A stretch of 64,000 nt of DNA from Kordia sp039026955 (GCA_039026955.1 JBCCLH010000002.1:124001-188000); one strand, 5' to 3'. Counted from the stretch's first letter, positions 34,405 through 43,887 are shown. Notes: a model not told the origin generated them from the letters alone. Translations and numbers: made by a program.

Positions 34405-36240
34405 TTATCCCATGTACAGTTTTCTAAAGTCTCCCGTTCTGTACAATGGTGACCAATCTGGTGCTACTTCAGGCAAAGCTTTTGGCGCGAATTTTTCAAA
34501 ATCGCCGTATGCATGCACAATACGTCCTCCAACTGCCGTCAGCTTCGCATGTGTTCTTGGAATGAGTGCGTCTGGCACTTCCATATAATCTTGATTTAAG
34601 ATGGTAAAGTCTGCCAATTGTCCTTCTTGAATCGCACCTTTGCGTCCCGTATCGCCTGTAAACCATGCCGAACCAGTTGTCCACAATTGTAGCGCTTCTT
34701 CTCTAGTAAGAATGTTGTCTTCACCATACATTTGTCTACCACCACGCGATTGTCCCGTAGCCAACCAGTGAATGGAATACCAAGGATTATAAGAACTTAC
34801 ACGAGTTGCATCGGTTCCGCCACCTACAGGAATGCCCATTTTTAGCATCTTTCGTACTGGTGGTGTTTGTGATAGTTTTGCAGCCCCATAACGCTGCACA
34901 AAATCTTCTGCTTGATACGCGATTCTATTTTGAACTGCGATTCCCATATCTAGTTTGGCAATTCGTTCCAGTGTTCTTTCAGAGAAGGTTTCTCCGTGAT
35001 CGATAAAGGTTCCTTTTGGTAATTTTCCGCCGCCGCCAGCAGCTACTTCTTCGTAAATGTCAAGTAAAATTTCTGCGGATTCGTTATAGGTAATATGCTG
35101 TCTCCACGGCCAATTGTTTTCTGCTAAGAGCTTGTAAATTGGCATCGCTACTTCTTTTACATTGCGCTCTAAGTTTGGACGTTCTTGTGCAAAGATTTCA
35201 TAGTCGTATGCTGCCCAACAGATATTTTCTCCTCCACCAATAAAGCGCAACATGTCATCGCCATCGCCTGGCTTTATCATGCCAATCCATTTTTTGTAGT
35301 CTGCATATTCGCGTCCACCCACTTGCGGGAAGGTATGAATCCCGACACGTACTGTTGAAAGTCCTTGTTTGTTGACATCGTGAATGACATCATAGGCTTC
35401 TGGATATTGCATTCCTCCACCACCAGCATCAGAGATCGAAGTGAGTCCCAACACATTCATTTCGTTCATAAAATGGCGTGTTCCTAATACTTGTTGTGGT
35501 TTTGTTTTTATTGGAAGTTTGGTCAAGGTTTTATACATGATCAAACCAGATGGAGCCGCCGTAATGATTCCAGTTGCTCTTCCCATTCTGTCTTTTTCAA
35601 TTCTACCTTTGTGATATAAATCGATTGGTTCATTGTCGTAATTCAGTACTTCCACTGCTTTTTTGTTGAGCATTCCATACGCATATAAATAGAAAATATA
35701 TACAGGATGATCTGGCGCTACTTTATTGATTTCTTCTAACGTTGGCATGCGTTTTTCACGGAACTGTTCCCACGAAAAACCTCCAACAACACGAATCCAT
35801 TGTCCTTTTGGCGTATGTTTTACTTCTTCGGCAAGCATGGCGAGTGCTTCTTCTACAGAATCTACCCAGTCCCAACGTAATTCCAATCCGTAATGCAATC
35901 CTTCACGAACTCCATGTGTATGTGAGTCGTTCAATCCTGGAATGACTCTGTGTTTTTTAGCATCAATAACTTTTGTCTTCGGTCCAATCAATTCTGAAAC
36001 ATCATTATTAGAGCCTACACGGTAAAAGAGTCCATTTTTAATGGCAAACGCTTCTGCATTAGGCGCTTTTGGATTGATGGTAGTGACTTTTGCATTTCGT
36101 ACGACTACATCAGCAGGTCCTTCTAGTTGAGAGAATGCTCTCCCAAATAGCGAACCCATAAAAAGTGTGGATGCACCGAGCGCCAACGATCCTTTGATGA
36201 AGTCTCTACGTTGCATATTTTTTTTTGGTTTTTCTTCCAT
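34405..36240 (-). CDS. Tat-exported amidohydrolase (YtcJ/Amidohydro_3 type)
   Basis: A 611-residue metal-dependent hydrolase. The Tat signal has MQRRDFIKGSLALGAS and ends near RAFSQ. The small beta-sandwich begins ADVVVRNAKVTTINP, then VIPGLNDSHTHGVREGL with the HxH metal pair, the catalytic half with ITYNESAEILLD, FIDHGETFSERT and GGGTDATRVSSYNPW (the metal Asp in GGTDA), and a C-terminal sandwich strand GQLADFTIL. The family hydrolyses amides or cyclic imides; YtcJ-type substrates are mostly unknown. Periplasmic location is unusual for the family and is shared with three other enzymes nearby. It is separated from the isochorismatase gene by a terminator, so it is probably transcribed on its own. 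Confidence 0.88.
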   Translation of the reverse strand: MEEKPKKNMQRRDFIKGSLALGASTLFMGSLFGRAFSQLEGPADVVVRNAKVTTINPKAPNAEAFAIKNGLFYRVGSNNDVSELIGPKTKVIDAKKHRVIPGLNDSHTHGVREGLHYGLELRWDWVDSVEEALAMLAEEVKHTPKGQWIRVVGGFSWEQFREKRMPTLEEINKVAPDHPVYIFYLYAYGMLNKKAVEVLNYDNEPIDLYHKGRIEKDRMGRATGIITAAPSGLIMYKTLTKLPIKTKPQQVLGTRHFMNEMNVLGLTSISDAGGGGMQYPEAYDVIHDVNKQGLSTVRVGIHTFPQVGGREYADYKKWIGMIKPGDGDDMLRFIGGGENICWAAYDYEIFAQERPNLERNVKEVAMPIYKLLAENNWPWRQHITYNESAEILLDIYEEVAAGGGGKLPKGTFIDHGETFSERTLERIAKLDMGIAVQNRIAYQAEDFVQRYGAAKLSQTPPVRKMLKMGIPVGGGTDATRVSSYNPWYSIHWLATGQSRGGRQMYGEDNILTREEALQLWTTGSAWFTGDTGRKGAIQEGQLADFTILNQDYMEVPDALIPRTHAKLTAVGGRIVHAYGDFEKFAPKALPEVAPDWSPLYRTGDFRKLYMG

Positions 36241-36364
36241 GATTAGTTACTTGTTTTTATTGAATAGATATGTGTTGGATGAACTTTTTCGAAAGTCCTT
36301 TTTCGATTGTATAGTCTACAAAATGTGTAAGCGACTATTTTGGAATTGTGATAATTCTGGTTCA

Positions 36365-36399
36365 AAAAACCTACTGCCTTTGCTATGCAGTAGGTTTTT
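36365..36399 (-). terminator. Terminator of the pirin/isochorismatase operon
   Basis: AAAAACCTACTGC and GCAGTAGGTTTTT form a perfect 13-bp stem with a 9-base loop, about 20 bases after the isochorismatase stop on the minus strand. Confidence 0.8.
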
Positions 36400-36419
36400 A
36401 TAGTGTTTGAAAATGACAC

Positions 36420-37175
36420 TTATTTTTTCTTGTTTTTCTCTTCTTCTTTAGCCCATTTTTGCATTGTTTTGATATAGTCGATACCCAAACCATAAGCTCC
36501 ACCATATCTTTTTGCTAAGGCATTTACTGCTAAATAATCTTCTGATCTTGCCCAGTCTCTGTAGTTTTCTAATAAGTACTGCATAGAAGTCATTGGAATT
36601 ACACCTGCCTGAATCATTCTAGCCACTGCCATATCATGTGCTTCTTGCGAAACTCCACCAGAAGCATCAGTAATTACATATACTTCATATCCATCTTCTA
36701 AAGCTGATAATGCCGCAAGTGTAGTACATACTTCTGTCCATAAACCTGCAATAACAATTCTCTTTTTTCCAATTTTCTCTACAGCTTTTACGAAGTTTTT
36801 ATCTTCCCATGAGTTCATTGTCGATCTATCAATATATTCCTTTTCATTTGGATAGTATTCTCTAATTTCTGGGAATACTGGTCCTGAGAATGTACGCTCT
36901 CCAACCGTTGTTATAATGGTTGGAATATTAAAAAGTTTAGAGGTTCCTGCTAACAAACCTACATTATTGCGTAATTCTTCAACTGGTTGCGATTCAACTG
37001 CGAATGCCATTTGACCTTCATGATCGATTAAGATTAAAGTATGGTTTCCTGGATCTAATACTTGTTTTGCGGCATTTGACGGGTCATTATTTGGGTTTGG
37101 ATTGTACTGTTTCCACTGTCCAAATGTTACCATACTTACTAATAATGCTACGATTGTTACTTTTAACTTTTTCAT
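36420..37175 (-). CDS. Exported isochorismatase-family hydrolase (YcaC-like)
   Basis: A 251-residue protein with an N-terminal signal peptide (MKKLKVTIVALLVSMVTFGQ). The cysteine-hydrolase fold shows HTLILIDHEGQMAFAV (catalytic Asp), IPTIITTVGERTF, the Lys region NSWEDKNFVKAVEK, and IAGLWTEVCTTLAALSAL with the nucleophilic Cys. This matches the YcaC/hydrolase group of unknown physiological substrate. It follows the pirin gene by 62 bases on the minus strand and probably shares its sigma54 promoter. A periplasmic isochorismatase-fold enzyme is uncommon. Confidence 0.85.
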   Translation of the reverse strand: MKKLKVTIVALLVSMVTFGQWKQYNPNPNNDPSNAAKQVLDPGNHTLILIDHEGQMAFAVESQPVEELRNNVGLLAGTSKLFNIPTIITTVGERTFSGPVFPEIREYYPNEKEYIDRSTMNSWEDKNFVKAVEKIGKKRIVIAGLWTEVCTTLAALSALEDGYEVYVITDASGGVSQEAHDMAVARMIQAGVIPMTSMQYLLENYRDWARSEDYLAVNALAKRYGGAYGLGIDYIKTMQKWAKEEEKNKKK

Positions 37176-37237
37176 TTTTTTGTGATTTGTGTCAATTTTT
37201 GACGGTTTATTATTTAGCGTTTTAGTTTTTCTATTTT

Positions 37238-38110
37238 TTATGAATTCATTGGAACTTCCATCAGAAGGATTTCTGCTGTACTATCCGCAGTGATTTGTAA
37301 TTCGTCCGTGTTCCATACACCGAATCCATCACGCTTTTCCAATGCTTGTCCGTTGATGGTTGCTTTTCCATCAATGATGAATGCATAGACTCCATTTTTC
37401 TCAGCATCGTTCAAGTTATATTTGAGTTCTTTTCCTTTTTCTAGAGAAGTCATGTTGAACCATGCATTTTGGTGAATCCATACACCTGAATCTTCTGGAT
37501 TTGGCGATAATACTTGTTGGAATTTGTTTTTGCGATCGTTTACATTCATTGTAATTTGATCGTATCGCGGTTTTACGCCTCTTTTATCAGGAAACACCCA
37601 AATTTGAAGGAACTTTACAGGTTTGTCTGGATTGTTATTGTACTCAGAATGTGTAATTCCTGTACCTGCGCTTAGTACTTGAACATCACCAGCCTTGATT
37701 ATTGCAACATTTCCCATGTCGTCTTTATGTAATAAATCGCCTTCTAGTGGAATCGAAATAATTTCCATATCGCGATGTGGATGTGTTCCAAATCCCATAC
37801 TTTCTGAAACAATATCATCGTTTAGTACTCTTAATACTCCAAAGTTCATTCGCTCTGGATTGTGATAATTAGCAAAACTAAATGTGTGTTTTGACTGCAA
37901 CCATCCGTGATTTGCATTTCCTCTTGTGTCTGCTTTGTGTAATACAGTATTCATCGTTTTGTTTTCTTTGTTTGGTAAATGATTGTATCCAACTTTTTCA
38001 GCATCTACATAATTCTTTTTTTGAGAAGTCAAGGAACTCGCCAAGGCTGAAATTCCTGTTACTGATAAACTCCCTATCAATGTTTTCTTTAAAAAGTCTT
38101 TACGTTTCAT
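37238..38110 (-). CDS. Pirin-family protein with an N-terminal export signal
   Basis: A 290-residue bicupin. Residues about 50-290 match pirin: GWLQSKHTFSFANYHNPERM, GFGTHPHRDMEIISIPLEG (metal His pair and Glu), VLSAGTGITHSEYN and a second cupin ending GFGVWNTDELQI. Pirins such as YhhW act as quercetinases or redox cofactors and are normally cytosolic, starting near the HGWLQ motif. Here about 50 extra residues precede it, beginning MKRKDFLKKTLIGSLSVTG, a Tat-like signal with KR in place of RR. It is the first gene after a -24/-12 promoter and opposite the sigma54 activator. Confidence 0.88.
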   Translation of the reverse strand: MKRKDFLKKTLIGSLSVTGISALASSLTSQKKNYVDAEKVGYNHLPNKENKTMNTVLHKADTRGNANHGWLQSKHTFSFANYHNPERMNFGVLRVLNDDIVSESMGFGTHPHRDMEIISIPLEGDLLHKDDMGNVAIIKAGDVQVLSAGTGITHSEYNNNPDKPVKFLQIWVFPDKRGVKPRYDQITMNVNDRKNKFQQVLSPNPEDSGVWIHQNAWFNMTSLEKGKELKYNLNDAEKNGVYAFIIDGKATINGQALEKRDGFGVWNTDELQITADSTAEILLMEVPMNS

Positions 38111-38143
38111 CTGTGTTATTGAATTTTGTTTGGCATATAGTAA

Positions 38144-38158
38144 GCTATTGTTGTGCCA
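38144..38158 (-). promoter_or_regulatory. Sigma54 (-24/-12) promoter for the pirin operon
   Basis: On the minus strand the sequence reads TGGCAC-AACAA-TAGC: the -24 element is perfect, GG-N10-GC spacing is exact, and the -12 element has one mismatch to TTGC. It lies about 34-48 bases before the pirin ATG. The divergent gene encodes a sigma54 activator, which makes this a functionally coherent pair. Confidence 0.7.
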
Positions 38159-38285
38159 TTAACACAAATATTTGATTTTCAGTTATTTATATTTCAATTC
38201 GTCTATTTTTTTATTCCATTTTTTTAGAAAATTCTACTATTTGAGAAAATTTTGATTATTTTTAACATTCACCAATCCAATACTA

Positions 38286-40403
38286 ATGGTCCCACTACAT
38301 CACGAGCTTTCCATCAAGGAATGGCTCATAGACGCCTTGCCTTACGAAGTCATTTGGGCGGACGAATTAGGAGAAATAATGTATGCCAATGCTAAGTTTT
38401 GCAAGCGTTTAGGGTATAAAAAATCGGAACTCTTAAAGCTTTCCATTTATGATATCAATGTGACAGTGACGAAAGAAAGTTGGAAAAATCATTGGGAAAT
38501 TGTGAAAGCAGATAAGGTGCAATACTTCAAAGCTATCCATAAAACGAAGTCAGGGAAATTTTACGACGCAGAAGTTTTTGCTCAATTTTTCTCAAATAAT
38601 GGAAAAGATATTGTTTGCTCCATTGTGAATGACATTACCGAATCAAGTTTTTATAAAGGATTGCTGAAAGACGCGGAATCTATTGCGAATGTTGGCGGCT
38701 GGAAATTCAATTTACAAGACAATTCCATTCTTGTCACAGAAGAAGCGTTCCGGATATTTGATACTGAAGACAAAGAAGATTTTTTAATGGGAAATGCTGT
38801 TCAATTTTTCAAAGATGAGCACAAAGCAAAACAGTTGTTTAGAGATGTATGGCGCAATGGAAAGGAGTTTGATGCGATTCTAGAAACCAAAACGGTTCCT
38901 TCTAAATTTATAAGAGCGAGCGCCAAACCTGTTAAAAAAGGAGATAAAATTTTTAAAATCATTGGGATTTATCAAGACGTTACCGAACAACAGAAAAAAG
39001 AAAATCGGTTGAAGTTCTTTAAAGAAATTATTGATAAAGCACAGGATTTAATTTATGTATACAACAGAGATGGAAAACTATTGCATTACAGCGAAACCGT
39101 CTCGCAGCAATTAGGATTTAGTAAAAAGCAATTGGATCATTTTTATATTTATGATTTGGATGCCAACATTACCCGCGAATGGTGGCACGAACATTTTGAC
39201 GATCTTAAAGAGAAAGGCTCCATGCACATGGAATGGTTAATTACCCGAAAGGATGGTACAAAATTCCCTGCTGATATCATGGCAAATCATTTGATGTATG
39301 AAGGAGAAGATATCAACTGTGCAGTAGTTAGAAACATCACCGAACGCAAAATGCGCGATTTAAAACTGTTTGAAGCGTTAGAGGAAATTAAAACATTAAA
39401 AAATCGTCTTGAGAACGAAAACGAATATTTACAGGAAGAAATCAAAAGTAAAATTAATGCCGATAATATTATTTGTACAAGTGAAAATTATGCAAAAGTT
39501 TTAGAACAAGTTCAGCAAGTGGCTTCTACAGATACAACAGTGTTAATTACTGGCGAATCGGGAACTGGAAAGGAATTATTGGCAAGTGCTATTCATAACA
39601 ATAGTCTTCGAAAAGAACGCCCGCTGATTAAGATTAACTGTGCAACGCTACCTAAAGAATTGATTGAAAGCGAATTGTTTGGACATAAAAAAGGAGCTTT
39701 TACAGGTGCGGTATCTGATAAGATTGGAAAGTTCAGTTTGGCAGATGGCGGCACTATTTTTTTAGATGAAATTGGCGAGTTGCCACTAGATTTACAACCA
39801 AAATTATTACGCGTGCTCCAAGAAGGTGAATTTGACATGTTAGGCGGCAGTAAAACCATGGAAGTAAATGTACGCATTGTAACGGCAACCAATCGTAACT
39901 TAGAAGAAATGGTGGAAAAAGGAACCTTTCGAGAGGATTTGTATTACCGTTTGAATGTATTTCCAATTCATAACATTCCGTTGCGTGCGCGTAAAGAAGA
40001 CATTCCATTGCTAGCCCAATTCTTCTTAGAGAAATATTCCGCAAAAGCGGGAAAACAATTCAAAAGACTTTCCAAAAAAACCATTAGTTTGCTGATGGAA
40101 TACAATTTCCCAGGCAATATTCGAGAGCTTGAAAACTTGATTGAACGTGCAGTAATTATTGAAAATGGTACAACTTTACAGCCAGGAGAATGGATGCCAA
40201 AATCAAAATTACAACTCACAAAAAACGAATTTAAATCCTTTGAAGAGGCACAACGTGAATACATTATTGATGTGTTGAATTTTACCAACTGGCGTGTGAG
40301 TGGTCCCAAAGGCGCCGCTACTATTTTGGATATGAAAGACAAAACGCTGTTTGCTAAAATGAAAAAGCTAGGCATTGAAAAGCAAGTTGGATTAAAAAGA
40401 TGA
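38286..40403 (+). CDS. PAS-domain sigma54-dependent transcriptional activator
   Basis: A 705-residue regulator. Three PAS domains lie at about 8-118, 120-235 and 245-358 (each ending in a motif like VVRNITERK), then a coiled coil at about 360-392. The AAA+ domain, about 395-640, has Walker A GESGTGKE, the sigma54-contact loop GAFTGA (470-475), Walker B GTIFLDEIGELP and the arginine-finger region. The C-terminal Fis-type helix-turn-helix is at about 660-700 (GAATILDMKDKTLFAKMKKL). There is no receiver domain, so input comes through PAS ligands such as redox cofactors or small aromatics. It is divergent from the pirin operon, whose promoter has a -24/-12 signature. Confidence 0.92.
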   Translation: MVPLHHELSIKEWLIDALPYEVIWADELGEIMYANAKFCKRLGYKKSELLKLSIYDINVTVTKESWKNHWEIVKADKVQYFKAIHKTKSGKFYDAEVFAQFFSNNGKDIVCSIVNDITESSFYKGLLKDAESIANVGGWKFNLQDNSILVTEEAFRIFDTEDKEDFLMGNAVQFFKDEHKAKQLFRDVWRNGKEFDAILETKTVPSKFIRASAKPVKKGDKIFKIIGIYQDVTEQQKKENRLKFFKEIIDKAQDLIYVYNRDGKLLHYSETVSQQLGFSKKQLDHFYIYDLDANITREWWHEHFDDLKEKGSMHMEWLITRKDGTKFPADIMANHLMYEGEDINCAVVRNITERKMRDLKLFEALEEIKTLKNRLENENEYLQEEIKSKINADNIICTSENYAKVLEQVQQVASTDTTVLITGESGTGKELLASAIHNNSLRKERPLIKINCATLPKELIESELFGHKKGAFTGAVSDKIGKFSLADGGTIFLDEIGELPLDLQPKLLRVLQEGEFDMLGGSKTMEVNVRIVTATNRNLEEMVEKGTFREDLYYRLNVFPIHNIPLRARKEDIPLLAQFFLEKYSAKAGKQFKRLSKKTISLLMEYNFPGNIRELENLIERAVIIENGTTLQPGEWMPKSKLQLTKNEFKSFEEAQREYIIDVLNFTNWRVSGPKGAATILDMKDKTLFAKMKKLGIEKQVGLKR

Positions 40404-40447
40404 GTTCGTTCTAATTTTTTACCCTATTTTAGTAGCAATAGTTTTCT

Positions 40448-41479
40448 ATGCTTAAAACCATTCAAATAATTGCCTTACTGCAAGGAGTGTTTCTTATTGT
40501 CGTTCTTTTTGTCAAAAGAAATGACTACAAGCGACTCAATTTTTGGCTTTTATTTATCACTATCTTTTCGCTATTGTTTCACATCATTGGTGATGATGAT
40601 TTCAATTTGATTCAAGCAGATGCCAATTGGTATTTTTTCCATGCACCGTTGATCATTACGCTGTTCTTTTTACTCATTAAATATGACGGCGCCAATCAGG
40701 ATCGATTTCAAATCAAAGACTTGTTGTATTTCATTCCGCATTTAATATATGTAGGCATGGAAGTGTTGGAAGAAACACTGGACATTCAGAATACTGACGA
40801 AGAAAAGATAGGACTAATCATCGGAGAAATTTTTGTCACCGTAGTCATGTTATGGTATTTAGGAATTATTGTATACAGGACTTACAAAGACAAAAAGAAA
40901 CAGTGGATGTTGTATTTTATTGTTCCGTATGCCATTGCTTCTCTTGTCGACGCGAGTTCGTATTTCATTTTTGGAAATCCTGACACCATTCCCTATTTGG
41001 AAAGTTATGGCATCATTGCGCTCACGGGATTACTCTTGTATTTTATTTTATTCAAATTGGTGGTTGCTCCAAAATCCATTCTTCCAAAAGCGGAAACCAA
41101 AGCGTACAAAACGTCAAGTCTAAATTCTGCAAAGGTTGAAGGTTATAAAAAAGAATTCCTCCGATTGATGCAGGAAGAAAAACTCTTTACCGATAGCAAT
41201 CTCACCGTAAATCAAGTAGCACAAAAAATGGGCATTCCGCGGCAGCATTTGTCGGAAGTGTTGAATGTACATATGAAATCCAACTTTCAGGATTACATCA
41301 ACAAATGCCGAGCGGAAGAATTTGTAACCTATCTTGAAGACAAAAAGTATCAAAAATATACCATCATGGGCATTGCAACCGAAGTCGGATTCAAATCAAA
41401 ATCGTCTTTCAATACTACGTTTAAAAAACTATATGGTGTTACGCCTAGTGCGTATCGGAAAAGTTTGATTCGTCATTAA
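40448..41479 (+). CDS. Membrane-anchored AraC-family regulator 1
   Basis: A 343-residue protein: seven or so membrane helices in residues 1-210 (first is IQIIALLQGVFLIVVLFV), then a linker and a C-terminal AraC-type DNA-binding domain (about 235-340) with LTVNQVAQKMGIPRQHLSEV, FQDYINKCRAEEF, and TIMGIATEVGFKSKSSFNTT and VTPSAYRK of the second helix-turn-helix. This fusion is common in Flavobacteriia; the membrane part is thought to be the sensor. It starts 44 bases after the sigma54 activator gene on the same strand. The target is unknown. Confidence 0.9.
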   Translation: MLKTIQIIALLQGVFLIVVLFVKRNDYKRLNFWLLFITIFSLLFHIIGDDDFNLIQADANWYFFHAPLIITLFFLLIKYDGANQDRFQIKDLLYFIPHLIYVGMEVLEETLDIQNTDEEKIGLIIGEIFVTVVMLWYLGIIVYRTYKDKKKQWMLYFIVPYAIASLVDASSYFIFGNPDTIPYLESYGIIALTGLLLYFILFKLVVAPKSILPKAETKAYKTSSLNSAKVEGYKKEFLRLMQEEKLFTDSNLTVNQVAQKMGIPRQHLSEVLNVHMKSNFQDYINKCRAEEFVTYLEDKKYQKYTIMGIATEVGFKSKSSFNTTFKKLYGVTPSAYRKSLIRH

Positions 41480-41817
41480 GAGCTATAGCACGGTAATCTG
41501 TCTAAATCAGAGTACAATTAGCCTTTAAAAGAAACAGATTGCTACAAGTTTTTTGTATTCTTTCACCAGAATTAACCGTACTATTTTAAAAGTAATTAGC
41601 ATAGTGTTTAATCAACATTTTAAACATTACAATTAGAAAGTAAATAAGTTTACTATTCAACTAAAAATCCAAGACGTATACCCAAAATAGCTGTTGATTT
41701 ATTTTTTGGCACAGTTTTTTTGTATACATTTAAAAACGAATTAAGTTTTTAAAGTATGAAATGAGCGATGATTATTCGCAAATTCCATCTGACCTTAGTA
41801 ATAAATAAAACAAACAG
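41480..41817. other. Spacer upstream of the thioredoxin gene
   Basis: No gene. Starts with a decayed copy of the GGTAATCTGTCTAAATCAGAG / GAAACAGATTGCTACA repeat family (about 41489-41550). The second half is A/T-rich and includes a TGGCAC word at 41707 that does not complete a sigma54 promoter. No exact -7 box was found. Confidence 0.5.
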
Positions 41818-42576
41818 ATGAAAAATGTATTGCTGTTATTGATGCTTTGCGTTGCAATTCCCTCTATTGCGCAAACTGAGCTATCAGACGATGAAGCTGA
41901 GTCAAAATTACTCGTAAATAATGACCGATTGATTGTCTTAGATTTTTACGCCACTTGGTGTGGACCTTGCAAACGAATGGACCCGATTCTGAAAGAGTTG
42001 AATAAGAAATACAAAAATCGCGTTGATTTTTATAAGATCGATGTCGATAAAAGCCAAGTTGATGATGCGTTGGGAATTGCGGCAATGCCGACTTATTTAT
42101 TCATCAAAAACAGCTCAAATTTAGAACAGATTGAAGGCGCCATGAGTAAAACCCGCATGGAAGGTTTGATCAAAAAATACATGAAAGCGGTTGTAGATGA
42201 CGAAGAAGAAGTTGAAGAAACGGTAATTGAATCGACTGAAACGTATGATGACAGTTTTGACATGAACGATTTCAGTCAAGCGAACTTAGATAAAATTTGG
42301 GATTCGTCTTCTAAATTGAATTCTATGGCATGGAATGCATACGAAAATCAAGAGAATGTCAAAATTTTGTTGAAAGCTATTAAAGTTGTGGAACGTTCTA
42401 TCGAATTGGAAAAAAATTACTACAATGTAGATACGCACGCAGCTTTGTTGTATAAAACAGGAAATTATACCAAAGCCTTGAAAAGAGCCAAAGAAGCTGT
42501 AGACATCGCCAAAAAGGAAGAACTTTCATATGTTTCGACTACAGAATTGATTGAAAAAATTATTGACGCAATGTAA
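41818..42576 (+). CDS. Exported thioredoxin-fold protein with helical C-terminal domain
   Basis: A 252-residue protein. The signal peptide (MKNVLLLLMLCVAIPSIA) is cleaved near QTELS. The thioredoxin domain (about 25-125) has the active site FYATWCGPCKRMDP and the cis-Pro loop AAMPTYLFIK. An acidic linker (about 130-150) leads to a TPR-like helical region (about 160-250) with KLNSMAWNAYENQENVKILL and VERSIELEKNYYNVDT. It probably acts in periplasmic thiol-disulfide reduction, the TPR part binding a partner. It lies between two membrane AraC regulators and has its own terminator. Confidence 0.88.
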   Translation: MKNVLLLLMLCVAIPSIAQTELSDDEAESKLLVNNDRLIVLDFYATWCGPCKRMDPILKELNKKYKNRVDFYKIDVDKSQVDDALGIAAMPTYLFIKNSSNLEQIEGAMSKTRMEGLIKKYMKAVVDDEEEVEETVIESTETYDDSFDMNDFSQANLDKIWDSSSKLNSMAWNAYENQENVKILLKAIKVVERSIELEKNYYNVDTHAALLYKTGNYTKALKRAKEAVDIAKKEELSYVSTTELIEKIIDAM

Positions 42577-42600
42577 AACGCGTTATTTTAATAAAATACG

Positions 42601-42625
42601 AGGAAGCCTTAGTGCTTCCTTTTTT
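42601..42625 (+). terminator. Terminator after the thioredoxin gene
   Basis: AGGAAGC and GCTTCCT (42601-42607, 42614-42620) with loop CTTAGT, followed by a T-run. It lies 25 bases after the stop. Confidence 0.7.
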
Positions 42626-42679
42626 ATTATATATTATAGCTTTCTTTTATTTTTATAGCTTCAAATTTTAAACGTCCTA

Positions 42680-43810
42680 ATGGCAAATTCGCAGTTCCTT
42701 GACGGTTTTATGAGTGCAGTTTTAGTAATTGCGTTTCTGCATGGAATGGTTTTGACTTCCTTATTATTTTTCAATAAAAGATTAAAAGCAAAGGCAAATC
42801 GTTTTCTGGCTTTGGCGATTTTGGGTGTTTCGTTACTGCTTTTTTATGAGTTTGTTTCATATGTAAATTTGGAGGAAGAAATTACAGATCTCATACAATT
42901 AATTCCTATTTACTTAAGTTCTGCGATTCCGATTGGCTTGTATCTTTTTGTGACTTATTTGATTGATCCGAAACATCGTATGAAATCATGGGAAAAATGG
43001 TGGATACTTCCGTTGTTGCTTCAAGCTTTTTTGGGATTACTGTATGTTCCGTTAGAAGAATTTTATACGGTAGAAACTGCAGCAATCACGCTTGAAATAC
43101 TACCTTTCGCAGAAGAATTTGTAGGTTTAGCTACTTCATTATTTTTATTGCCGATTACCATTTATAAAGTCAGAAACTATCAAAAATTCATTGCCTTTAA
43201 TTATTCTACGATCGATCGAAAAAGTTTGTTATGGTTGTTCAATTTTTTAGTGGCTTTTGCTGTTTTATTGCTTTTATGGTGGATCAGTTGTATGCGATGG
43301 TTGCTCGGCTATTCGTATGAAACCACATATATTTATGTGATTATCGGCATGGTGATTTTATTATTTTCGATTGGTTATTTTGTAATTCAACAATATCATC
43401 TATTTGAGATCATTCCGTTTTCACCCAAAAAAACATCCGAAGAGAAGAGCGAGAAAAAATTATCTGTAAAAACGGATGTGTATTATTCAGAGCTTTTACA
43501 ATTATTACAAGAAAAACGTCTGTACGAAAACGTGGAACTCACCTTAGAGGAGTTAGCACAACAATTGCAATTGAGCAGTGGCTATCTTTCACAAATCATC
43601 AATAAAAAAGAAAAGAAAAGTTTTTTTGAGTTCATCAATTATTATCGTGTGGAAGCGGTCAAAGAAAAGTTAATCGATCCCAATTATGCGCATTATGACA
43701 TTCTGAGCATTGCTTTGGAGAGTGGTTTTAAATCGAAATCGACCTTTAATGCAGTGTTTAAAAAAATGACCAAACAAACGCCTTCTGCCTATAAAAGGAA
43801 GCATATATAG
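42680..43810 (+). CDS. Membrane-anchored AraC-family regulator 2
   Basis: A 376-residue protein of the same architecture as the gene at 40448. Seven membrane segments lie in about 1-240 (start FMSAVLVIAFLHGMVLTSLL), then a C-terminal AraC domain (about 270-375) with LTLEELAQQLQLSSGYLSQI, FFEFINYYRVEAVKEKL, and ILSIALESGFKSKSTFNAVF and TPSAYKRKH. The two paralogues differ clearly in the sensor half and are closest in the second helix-turn-helix. The amine oxidase gene follows after 77 bases on the same strand and is a plausible but unproven target. Confidence 0.9.
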   Translation: MANSQFLDGFMSAVLVIAFLHGMVLTSLLFFNKRLKAKANRFLALAILGVSLLLFYEFVSYVNLEEEITDLIQLIPIYLSSAIPIGLYLFVTYLIDPKHRMKSWEKWWILPLLLQAFLGLLYVPLEEFYTVETAAITLEILPFAEEFVGLATSLFLLPITIYKVRNYQKFIAFNYSTIDRKSLLWLFNFLVAFAVLLLLWWISCMRWLLGYSYETTYIYVIIGMVILLFSIGYFVIQQYHLFEIIPFSPKKTSEEKSEKKLSVKTDVYYSELLQLLQEKRLYENVELTLEELAQQLQLSSGYLSQIINKKEKKSFFEFINYYRVEAVKEKLIDPNYAHYDILSIALESGFKSKSTFNAVFKKMTKQTPSAYKRKHI

Positions 43811-43887
43811 GTGCAGTATTCCACACTTTTAATGTATTCATACTTTCAAAATTGCTAAAAATGCATCTTTGGAAAAAATTAGAACAC

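Noticed and set aside
41707..41725. TGGCAC word as a sigma54 promoter before the thioredoxin gene
   Set aside because: At GG-N10 the next bases are TT, not GC; the -12 element is missing.
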